From: Branchiostoma belcheri
Taxonomy: Eukaryota > Chordata > Leptocardii > Amphioxiformes > Branchiostomatidae
DNA length: 64,000 nt
Assembly (NCBI RefSeq): GCF_001625305.1
Contig: NW_017803824.1
Location: 2,134,960 to 2,198,959 of the forward strand
Direction of reading: 5' to 3'
A model generated the notes under the pieces. It was not told where the DNA came from. It was given only the letters and a program-made list of their open reading frames with translations, and ran no database searches. The number at the start of each line of letters is the position of its first letter. The stretch's first letter is position 1. A program made the position numbers and the translations under genes. Of the stretch, positions 35,801-47,800 are shown in pieces.

Positions 35801-38800
35801 CCACGCTACCCCATTGGTGTCTATGTTTTAAACAAAAAGTTACGTTACAGACCTTATTTCGGGGGCGATAAGAAAATTTCGTGCCGTTTCGTGTTCTTTG
35901 GTATCTTACCAACCATTGTCCTTCTTGGTGTCCTTATCGCCCCCCATTTATGCCGCAAATATTGACGATGAAAAAAACGGCGTAATCTAGTTATCCTTTC
36001 CATAAGTGGCGTAATCTAATTATCTCTTCAAGTAATACTTACATGCAAATAAATTGAGAAAATCAAAACACGCAGGATGAAACTGGCTCCCACTGTATTC
36101 GACATCCTGATATTATAGTATCCAAACCGCAGGTCAAGCAAAGTAAAGCAAGTAATTTCTCAATAATCAGCTTGTTAATGTGCTTGTCTCCTACCATTTT
36201 CTTCGAAAAATGTGTATGTTGACCTGAAGTGTATGAGTATTGCGTAAGCCAGAGTTCCCGGATGTATCAATTGTGGTTCAGCATGGGGGAAAATGATATT
36301 AATATCACTTTACAAACATGCGCCGCGCAAGACGCACAAGCGAAATTATCTAAAGAGTCGGCTAGTTATGTATTCATTGCAGCATGATGTATCGGAAAAT
36401 AGCACTTCCTTCTGGAGGTTAGTACTCCTTTAAACATGTACAAAAGAAGGGATGACATTCTGATGTTGATTTTTTTTCTATTGTCCCAAATATGTCCCAA
36501 ATTGTCTTTTTAGTTATCCCAGTTAAAATTGCAGTGGTCACTGGCCATCGGCACACCGTTCAGGGTTCTAGCTATATATAGCTAGGATTTAATTTTAGCA
36601 TAGTGGTACTGGCCACATGTCAAGGGAGCGAAGCAACCAACATGGGGCGGAGCTTTTAAAAAATTGAGCTAAAAAAGGGGCCATTTGAGGGATACCCAAA
36701 GGGAAAAATGTATGTAAGGTAAGGTATGTACAATGTATCCTTGATTGGTAATTTTTCACATTTGATCTGGCTTTCTTGAACATTAAGAAATACAGTCACA
36801 ATGCCCCTATGTTGTATTGAAAATTTAGCGTAGGGGGTTAAAATTATAGTGTAGGGGGGGAATTTNNNNNNNNNNNNNNNNNNNNTTTTACTGAGACGTA
36901 GTAACTCTTTTCATGTTCAAGAGCTAGACCTGGATGTCCAAAATAATAAATGTTGTAAGTTCATCTTGAGACTTATACGAATATAAAACATTACAATTCA
37001 AGATAAATGGCAGGGAATAAAGTGTTAGGAATGAAAGTAGATGAACTCATGTGCACGTTTTAAAGGAATACTAACCTCCAGAAGGAGGGGCTATATTTCG
37101 ACAGGCATTTATTTTTGGAAGTGAAAAATGCATATTATTTTACAGTGTACCATTAAATGCCCATTTTGCGCGCAAGTCTTAAAACGCATCGAATCCAGGA
37201 CAAACTCTCGAAATACCCTCAAAACTATCCCAGAATACAGCACGCTACCCCATTGGTGTCTATGTTTTAAACAAAAAGTTACGTTACAGACCTCATTTCG
37301 GGGGCGATAAGAAAATTTCGTGCCGTTTCGTGTTCTTTGGTATCTTACCAACCATTGTCCTTCTTGGTGTCCTTAACGCCCCTCATTTATGCCGCAAATA
37401 TTGACGATGAAAAAAACGGCGTAATCTAGTTATGCTTTCCATAAGTGGCGTAATCTAATTATCTCTTCAAGTAATACTTACATGCAAATAAATTGAGAAA
37501 ATCAAAACACGCAGGATGAAACTGGCTCCCACTGTATTCGACATCCTGATATTATAGTATCCAAACCGCAGGTCAAGCAAAGTAAAGCAAGTAATTTCTC
37601 AATAATCAGCTTGTTAATGTGCTTGTCTCCTACCATTTTCTTCGAAAAATGTGTATGTTGACCTGAAGTGTATGAGTATTGCGTAAGCCAGAGTTCCCGG
37701 ATGTATCAATTGTGGTTCAGCATGGGGGAAAATGATATTAATATCACTTTACAAACATGCGCCGCGCAAGACGCACAAGCGAAATTATCTAAAGAGTCGG
37801 CTAGTTATGTATTCATTGCAGCATGATGTATCGGAAAATAGCACTTCCTTCTGGAGGTTAGTACTCCTTTAAGTACCAGGGACAGTACCTGTTCAAACAC
37901 ACATCCTCTACTTAAGGTTCAGTACCAGGGACAGTACCTGTTCAAACACAAAGTCAGTAGGAATAGCACAGAGCAGTTTTTAGTGTTAGCCAACATACTT
38001 TGGGAGGGCGTACGATCAACAGGGACACTACAGCAGTGTATGTATAGGCTCTGGCACGTGTTTTCCACTATGTGAAGTTACATGTATATTGGGCCATGTT
38101 GACAAATTTGTTTAAGTTCTCAGATACAGTAGGAGCTGCACACAGCAGACTAGAGTTTAGTGTTGGCCACCCCAACTCCCATGCCTGCATTCTTGCATTC
38201 TCATTCCCATGACTCTTCTTCCCAATGCTCAACAGAGACACTACAGCAGTGTATGTACAGAATCTGGTTTTGGTGTTTTCCACTGTTTGAAGTCATATTG
38301 GGACTTGTTGACAAGCTTGTTTCTTATTAAGTTCTCAGATTCAGTAGGAGTTGCACAGAACAAACTAGAGTTTAGTGTTGGCAATGTATCATGATGTTAT
38401 GTTGCCCATTGGCAAGGGTAAAAATCATCCTCACCATCATCGTTGGTAAGAATACCAGTATGATTACTTGCATGCGAGCGATCACTGTTTTTGTTTACAT
38501 CATATACATGCAAATTGTTTGATGACAAATGCAAATAATTGGTAGGAAAATCACCCAATTGTCACCCACTTTTTGCAGCTTTTTGCTTATCACTCGCTGG
38601 CCTTGACATCACAGCTTCCAGCCTTTGTTCTGCAGTTATTTTGAAAGCTACCAGGAGGCACTCCAACCCCCATGCCCACATTCTAACACACCCCTGACCC
38701 TTCCTCCCACCCAGGCTGTAGAGGACTTGTCTGCTGCCATCCACCTGGATCCTAACAACGCCATCGCCTTCTACCACCGCGGCTGTCTCCTCAGGAAGGT

Positions 38801-41800
38801 CCACCCTAAGAAGTCTCTACAGGACCTGAGTGTCTCCATCCTGCTGGACGACTCGGAAGACAACGTCAAGGCCATCCTGCACAGGGGCATACTGTATACG
38901 GACATGGAGGTGTGTGTGTGTGTGTGTTGTCGTATGTGTGTATGTCAAACTCCTACTATTAAGGACTCACCGCGGAAAGTGCTCCGAGAATTTTTTATCC
39001 TTTAGTCTTTTGTATAGAGTTAGGTTGATAGTGATTGAGATCTGCTATTGGCATGTCATTCATTGTTCAAGCTCTGTAAATGGAAGGAATGATACAGAAA
39101 AGCTTAGACAAGACTGTATTAATACAGGTGAAATTTCTTGTGCAAAAAAAATTTACAAACAGAGGACATATATTACATGAATGTTTAATGTGAAGCTCTC
39201 ATCATGGAAGGAACACATCTTGCATTAAAAACGAGTTGCACCCTAGTACAAACAATGTATTTATTTTGCTTGACCCTATCCCTGCCCTACAGAGGTGGAC
39301 AGATGCGATCTCAGACTTTGAGCATGCGCTGAAGCTGGACAGGAACCTGGCGTGTGCTCACGTCAACCTGGGGCTCATCTTCCTGCACCAGCTGGAGAAC
39401 TACTTCAAGGCTATCGGCCGCTTCACCCAGGCCATCAAAACTGACCCCACATACATCAGGGCATACATCTGTAGGTCAGAGGCCTACCACAAAATACATA
39501 AGGTAAGACTAGAAAGGTAACATTTGCAAAGCAAAATGCATAATGTTTACCTTGCGTATGGTCTGCTCTGTTAATTCTTACTCAAACACATTCATACATG
39601 TACATGTATATATGGTGACAGGAGTCTAAATTGCTCCCACTATAAAATTGCAACATGATATAACCCAACACTAGTTACCATGGTGACAGATGTCTGGTTC
39701 AGGTCATTGACCTTATTTGTTTTGAGAAGAAGAAAAGGAAACAGAGCAAAAACAATATGCTTTCCTTTGGTAAACATTATAAATTGTTGTGATCCTTATT
39801 CCCTGACAGAGGAAACAGGCCCTACTAGACATCACCCGTGCCATCCACCTGCGGCCTGACGTCCAGCATTACTACATGCGGCGCGGCCAGCTCCTATTAC
39901 AGATGAAGAACCTGGAGCTGGCCAGCTTCTGTGTCCAGCACGCCTCGGAGCTGAAGGACGGTCTGGGGGCGTCGTCCACCCAGCAGGCCGTGGTGCAGTC
40001 CTTCCTGAAGCAGCATGACAAGGCTGTGGAGACCATGGCTCAGGCCTGCAGGGTCAAACCTTCTCCTCAGATGTACACACTGCTGGGAAAAACTCAGGTA
40101 AGAGACCACAGATCTGTATCTGTATAGCCAGTATAACCGCCCTTCAGTGTAATACACCAGCCTCTGTATCTGTATAGCCTGTATAACCGCCCTTCAGCAT
40201 AACACACCAGCTTCACAGGCACACGGCGCAGTGGCAGCTGGCTGTATTACACCAAACGACTTGTTATACTCAATCTTTGCACATTTAACCGAGGAGAAGT
40301 GTAAGCTTTCTATGCCCTCAACTGTGCTTGATGGCAACGAGTTCCACTCTATGATAGTTCTTGGGAAATGCAATGTTTTTAACACCTTTATTCTTGGTGT
40401 ATGCACTCACTGGTAGGTAAGATCCCTCAAAGTCAAGGTTGGCATTTATTAAAAGTTACTGATAATTGTGATTGAAATGTCTATTTCTCTCCCCAGATGA
40501 AGGCCAAGCAGTTTGAGGATGCTGTTGGAACATACAAGCGTGCTATCCAGCTGCTCACTCCCTGGCAGGCAAAACAGCCCATGCCATGGGTAAGTACGGG
40601 GTCTACTTTTACAACTGTACAGGGGAAATGAGTTGGTTCAAGATACATTCATACAACAGAACAGATACTGTATTTGTACACATATGTACAATTTTCATTA
40701 CTTGTCCTCTAGTATCCTCCTAATTCGTTTGTACTATGACTATTTTACATGTGATGATACTAGGTCCTTGCTATGCTACATATGTATGTTTGTACCTTTA
40801 TATAACTCACATCCCCAATCACTACTATTTAACCCAAACTGCTAACAATGGAAAGGAGGAGCTATCTGATGAGGTAAAGATACCTACATTGTCTAGCTGT
40901 GTCTTGTTATCTTTCTATTCATATCTGAAAATTTTCTATGTAGATTTTATGTCTGCAAAGTGGTTAGAGCCTTTTACAGCTCTATATACAAGTTTTTTGC
41001 TACCATGACATTCTCGTTCTTCTCCATCCTTACATTGCTACAAAGGAGGAATCGCAGGTCATGCCAGAGGTAAACAGTGCAATCTGACATGTTGTAAATC
41101 CCAATAATGAAATATGTCACTGTACATTTTGTGTTCACCAGGGACAGTACCTGTTCTAACACACATCCTCTATATACTCTTTAGTACCATGGACAGTACC
41201 TGCTAAAACACACATCCTCTACTTAGTGTTCAGTACCAGTGACAGTACCATACACTAACACACATCCTCTACTTAGTGTTCAGCACCATGGACAGTACCA
41301 TACTCTAACACACACATCCTCTATATTCTCTTTAGTACCAGGGACAGTACCCTGCTGAAAACACACATCCTCTACTTAGTGTTCAGCACCAGGTACAGTA
41401 CCTGTTCAAACACACATTGTCTACTAAGTGTTCACTACCAGGGACAGTACATGTTCAAACACACATTCTCGACTTAGTGTTCAGCACCAGGGACAGTACC
41501 TGTTCAAACACACATTCTCTACTTACTGTTCAGCACCAGGGACAGTACCTGTTCAAATACACATTCTCGACTTAGTGTTCAGCACCATGAAAAGTTACCA
41601 CTGAAAGTTTGGAGAAATGATACAACTTTTTAGCATGTTTGTGGATATGTGTATGAGATTTTTGAAGTCTCATATAAGAACTACAAAGTGTTTGAAGAAT
41701 ACATCAGCAAGAATAACTGTACATGAAATATCAGACATACATCAGTCCCAGAGATTATGTTGACCTCTATGTGTTGATATCTGCCCTGTAGGAGGCAGCA

Positions 41801-44800
41801 GAGGTGTACTATTACCTGGGGCTGTGTCACCTGGAGCTGTTCCAGTACATGGATGCACTCGAGGCCTTCAACAATGCTCTAAAGGTTGGTCTGTTTCACA
41901 CAATGTTAGGGCACTGCCAGCTATTGGTACTTTCAGAATTCCCTTCACATATGCTAATACTCTTACTAGAACCGTATCATAGTTTTAGTTACAAACTTAA
42001 GGCATTCAGTATAAAAAACATTAAGTACTAGTACACAAAAAAAGGATATCATCGATAAATGTGAGCTGTAACATGCTGATGATTAGTTCATGTAATGTTA
42101 TTGCTGATCTTCAACTAGTTCAAGTATACTGTTTGTTTCTGAAACACTGTCTGGTTCCGAGTCCAAGATTCCCAGTGTCAGACGAAAGGTAGTGGATGGT
42201 TCCTGAAATGTCTGACCATTTCCAAAATCATTTCCAGTTGCTTGAGTACCGGTAACTGTTTTTTTGTGTGCATATTTTATCACCTGGATGTCTAACCTTC
42301 TCCAACATATCAAGATTCTCACCTTATGTTTTTGCATACAACCAATGTTGACTGTTGTTCCTTCAGGTGAACCCATCCTATGCTGAAGCGTACTACCAGC
42401 GAGGTCTGACCAGACTGAGACTGAAGCAGTCCAAGGGCATCCAGGACTTCAACAGAGCACTGGCACTGGATCCTTACATCTTCCAGGTACGTATGATGTC
42501 TTAGGAGTTTAACACATTATTGTAGGAAAAGTAGGTAGACTATGCATCTATGTTCTGTTTGCGTGTACTCAATCATTATGTTTTTTCCTCTGTTTCTTCC
42601 TATTCTTCTCCAAACAAATAAGGTCAATGACCAGAACCAGACGTCTGTCACCATGCATAAATGATGTTGCAATTTTATAGCAGGAGGGATTTAGACTCCT
42701 GTCACCATATATATGAATTTGTTTGAGTAAGAATTAACAAAGCAGACCATATGCAAAGGTAAACATTATGCATTTGCTTTGCAAATGTTACCTTTCTAGT
42801 TAATATAACATTAGCCAATGAAATGTTACTGAGAAGAAATAATGCTGTTTCATCCATGTTTGTTGTTACAGGCATTCCTGAGTCGTGCGGCGTACTACGG
42901 AATGAAGGGACGTTACACCAAGGCCATCATGAACTGTAACGAGGCCATCAAACTACAGCCCAACAGTGTCAGGGCTTACCTCTACAGGTCAGGACTTTGG
43001 CTTTGATTTTAGGAATAGTCAAATTTGTGTTCCTATGATTTATGAAACAAATTTTAACTGTAATTTTCAACACAACGAATTGGACTTTTTAACCGTACAA
43101 CTCCAGTCTTTGTCAAGCCATGAGCAATCCACCGCTTCTATGATGTCACGTTATGACAAACATGACTTGGTGAGCATGCAGTGGATCATATGTTGCAGAC
43201 AGTCTGTTGTGGCAACCTCCATCTTTGTCCAAGATTCTTTCTTTGCTTCCCTGTCTAAGATTCTTACTTTGTGTTATTAGCATACAGTCAATCCTGACTG
43301 ATTGTTTTTTTTTTTAAATTCCAGAGGTGCGCTGAAGTACTATGTGAAGACCTACAAGCTGGCTGTGAAGGACCTGTCTAAAGCTGCCTCCATCGACAGG
43401 ACCTGCTCATTAGCATACTTCAACCGGGCGGTCTGCTACCACGAGATGAAGGACTTTGAGAAGGCCCTGCAGGATTATGGGATAGTCCTACTGCTGGAGG
43501 AGAAAAATCTCAAGGTTTGCTTGTTTGTTTGTTAGTTTCTGTTTTATTTAGCCAGGGTGTCCCAGTTGAAGACACTGTTTTACAGTGGGGCCATGTAATA
43601 TAAACACATAAATTTGTATGTGACATGTAACAACTTTTGTATACACATACATACAAAGCCATAATCCATATTCCAATCCATTCACAAGCAAGGTGAGATC
43701 AGAGATCAACTCTCAGTTTCATTATATGCTTATGCTCATACTGTTGCAATGTTTGGAGCTGTTTTTATTGTGAGAAGAACCTCATTCCATCCATAGCAGG
43801 TCTATACCTCATGAGACTTTCTTGGTAATTTTTGTTTTCTTGCCTAAAGAGGACTTGGTCAGTAGCTTACATGTATGTTTTCCCCATGTTGGTTGGTTTA
43901 TCTGTGGTCATGTGTGAATAACTGTATTTGATTGACAGGTGCTGATTAACCGAGGCCTGCTGTATTTTGAGCAGAAGGACTACAGGAATGCTCTCCAGGA
44001 CTTCATGGCAGCCGCACAGGTAAACTGGATACTGTTGGTGATGTCTAGAAAATAGAGGAACTAGAAATTTAGAGGGGCTAGAAATTTATGCATGCATTGT
44101 GCTTCAAAATCACAAAAAGGACACACAACTAAATTTCATAAAATGAACCTTCTCCTGGTGCCTAACCGATGACCAATACAAGTTTCATGCCAAACAGTTG
44201 CCTTAGCAGGCTTGTTTGTTTGTTTGTTTTGTGTAACCAGTAAACTGCCTTCAGGCATAACACACCTGTTTTGTACATGTACATGTAAGTACAAACTGCG
44301 TAAGACTGTCTGCCTGAAGGTTAAGTCAATTTTATTTATGATACTGAAAAAAGGACCAGGCACAACCCTTCAGCCAAGACTCAGAGATTAGTTTTCATGA
44401 GTTATTGTATTTTTAACCCTTCAGGTTGATGTAAAAGACCCCAAGCTGTGCCACACGGTGGGTCTGTGCCGTCACAAGTTGGACAAGCTGGAGGATGCCG
44501 TGGACAGTTTCTCCCAGGCCATCCAGGTGGACCCGTTCTTCATCGACGCGTACATCGGGAGGGGGAACGCCTACATGGACTACGGACACGAGGAGGGGAT
44601 CCTCATGGCCAGGAAAGACTACGAACACGCCCTCAGGCTGGACCCCACAAACGTCACGGCCAGAGTCAACCTGGCATACAATCTACAGGCAAGGATTCTT
44701 TGTATTTCAGTTTCAGCTTCTGCTTCTTGTAAAGTTGCAAGTTCTTCAACTGAGTTGCTATGATCTCAACAGGTTGTGTTGCCAGTTGCTGTAACTCTAG

Positions 44801-47800
44801 CATGTAGAATTGAAGATGCCAAAGATTTGGGGTTACTGAAATATACCTGTAGACCCAAGAAAGCAGCTGTAGTGTTACTGGTAGGACCTTCCCATACTGT
44901 TATCATGTTAATGCTCTCCAGAAAATTGAAATCTCTGAAACAAAAATCTGCATGTCACCCATATATTAGTTCTTGTAATCATCTTTGCTCACCATATATT
45001 TCAAAATTGAAACAACAAGTTTAGGGGGAACACCTGTACCAAAAGAATTTGGATGAGGGATGTCAAAAGTTCAAAGTCTGTGAGATTATATGCAAGCTTA
45101 TGACAGTTTCAAATTTATTTCTAAACTACATGTAAGACCTGTGCTCATGTTGTTTTCTGTACATCTCCCCCCCCCCCCCCCAGGTGTTTGGGAAGTTCAT
45201 GCAGGCTTGGAGACAGTTCACAGCTGCGGTGGACATGTCACCCAGGTTCAAACCTGCGCTGGAGGGCCGCGCTGTGGTCAACCTGCAGATGTCCAACACC
45301 TACGCCGCCTGGGTGGACATCAACGATGCGGTCAAGATCGGACCTTCGGCAGAACTGTACACGAACAGGGGCGTCATCAACCAGGTGAGGGATCTTCTTC
45401 TTTCTTTCTTTCCTTCTTTTTTTTTTCTTTCTTTCTTTCTTTCAGTAGAATGTAGTAAAATGAATGGTGATGGGTCACCAGTTATTCCAGTATATGGCTG
45501 ACAACTGAGTTGCCAGTATGTGTAGGTGCTGTTGTTGAGATCACGGACATTTCAGTTAAAAAGCTACTGATAACTAGAAAGGCCAATATTTGCTTTGGAG
45601 CAAATACAGCGATGGGTTCACCACATTTTACCACACGGCAGGGAAAGAATGAGAAACACAAGGGAAAACAATGATTTACATTGATATAACTATAATATGA
45701 AGTAACATACAACTAAAACAACAGTTGGATAGCTATTCCCTACTTTATTGGTTAGGATTTTTAATTGCATAATGCAAACTGTTGATTTTCAAAATAAAAA
45801 AAAAAAACGTTCATGCCCCGCATTCCAATGCTGGAGCAGAAAAGCTTGAAATACCTACCAAAACACTTGAATAAAGACATACTGTCAGTATGGAAATACT
45901 CTGTGCAGGTGTTAATCAAGTTAAATCCCAACAGCCAATCAGCAAGAAATGCTCTGTGCAGGTGGAAATGCTCAGTGTGCAGGTGTTAATCAAGTTAAAT
46001 TCCAACAGCCAATCAGCAAGAAGTATAGAGGAAAGCTGCATGCCTATTGGTTGATGCCCTGCATTCCATTGTGATGACTCATGCCCAGACGTGGTAAACA
46101 TGGCACACTAACACAGTAATACATTAGCTATAATACAGCCAAAAAACTCAAATAAAACCATTCTAAAAGCCTGTATCACAAAAATTTAAAAAACGCCTAG
46201 GGGTATTTGCCCACTGTACCTCCATACCAAATTTCAGGACCTTAGGCCCTAAAATGAAGAAGCTGAATCCATTTAAAGATATGGCAGGAGGAGGAGGAGA
46301 AGGAGGAGGAGAAGAAACATCAGAAAAAGCAATATGGTTTCACCACACCACTTCGTGGTGTGGTGAACCCATAATTATTTTTCGTCGTCTATCAACAGCT
46401 GTTGTCTACTGTAGGAGTTCAACCATGTGGAACTAATGGGCTACACCATACTACTTTCATGAGGGGGGTTTTCTAGCTTGTATTGTGTATTAGAATTATC
46501 ATATTACCTTTTTTAAAGTTATGTAGCATTACTGGTAACATTACTGTTAAATGTGATGTCTGAAATTGTCAGCATTTGTTGCAAACATTAAGGATCATGC
46601 ACTCAATTATGACTAGTTAAAACTTCAGCAGTTTCCACACTAATGTGTTGTAATTTCCCAGTTTATGGATGACTACACCAACGCCATTAAGGACTACAAG
46701 TCAGCCCTGCAGCTGGACCCAACCTTCTCCCTCGCCTACTTCAATGCTGCCAACCTGTACTTCCACATGAAGCAGTTCACACAGGTCAGAGCTAGTAACT
46801 GGTTCTTAACTGGGAATTTCTGCAAGTAAAGGATTATGTGAGAATAAAAAAAAGAATTCAAACACAATACAACAATGCAAATACATAATGTTCAGCCAAG
46901 CATGGCTATTAGCTAACGTCTAGGTGTCCCTGCACCATTTCTCTTGTGTACTGTAAATGACGCGGAATCAAATTGTTCATATAACACACTGCCGGTGCAA
47001 TACAAAATACAAGATTACTTCTTCTTGTGTGAATAGTGAGCAATATTAATGTAAACTTAATGTACTCTATAACATCAGTAACAATTCACCCTTGGGCACC
47101 AAAATCTGTTGGTTCATAAACTAGTTATCATTGTAACTCCAATTTGTTCCATTTGCAGGCAAAAGACTTCTATGACAAGGCTGTTCAGTGTAACTCCAAG
47201 GATGAGTCTGCCCATCTCAACAGAGCCATTACAAAGGTGATGTTGAAGGACACCAAAGGTGCCCTTGAGGATTTCAAGATGGCCGCCCAGCTCAGTCCCT
47301 ACTCGGCGCACGTGTACTTCAACAGGGGAAACCTGTACGCTGGTCTGAAACAGTACGACAAGGCTGAGAAGGACTACACACAGGGTACGGGACTGTTCCT
47401 ACTGTTTTGTGTAACTTACATGTACAATTGGTATCTGTTACATGTAATGTTAACAACTAGCCATGTACTCAGTAGTTACCAACCAAGCTTTCTGGACAGG
47501 ATAAAATCCTGTTGTTGCACAAACATCTTGCATTTGATCGGAGAGGGTTGTTACTTAGTAGCGTTCAAGGCAGATTAACTGTCCATTGTTGATACTGAGA
47601 AGTAACTGCATGTGTTGAATCAGTGTGATACATTTAACTTGTGACCACTAGAAGATTAACTGCTTTATATTATTATCTAAAAATACATGTAGTGGGAATA
47701 TAGATAAGACTACAAGTTGTGTTCTTTTTTCAGCAGTAAAATGGCAGCTTTCCTACTAGATTCAAAAGTTAAACCTCTACTTTGATAGTAAATAGAGCAA

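Larger units (their letters stand above)
35291..38390 (+). repeat. Tandem triplication of TTC6 exon 23 3' end plus donor
   Basis: The last 37 bases of exon 23 and following intron sequence occur at 35291, at 38002 (GGGAGGGCGTACGATCAACA...) and, shortened, at 38229. All three retain the ACACTACAGCAGT/GTATGT donor. Shared intron text (CAGTAGGAGTTGCACAG and relatives, GTTCTCAGAT) follows copies 2 and 3, and a tail of copy 1 is recognisable at about 37950-37990. The array was later split by minisatellite and transposon sequence. Confidence 0.8.

Noticed and set aside
35670..37351. Paired ~80-codon minus-strand frames as a conserved small protein
   Set aside because: They lie inside the two near-identical 813-bp elements, so similarity reflects transposon copying; no domain or transposase motif is seen.
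35621..37872. Allelic haplotypes misassembled in tandem as the explanation for the paired 813-bp elements
   Set aside because: Their outer and inner flanks differ from each other, so a simple haplotype duplication does not fit, though the nearby gap keeps some doubt.
41138..41590. CRISPR-like array
   Set aside because: Units are contiguous, imperfect tandem minisatellite copies without unique spacers, in an animal intron.
44448..45455. Alternative-frame proteins over TTC6 exons 33-34
   Set aside because: Gly/Trp/Arg-rich shadows of GC-rich TPR exons in the wrong phase.
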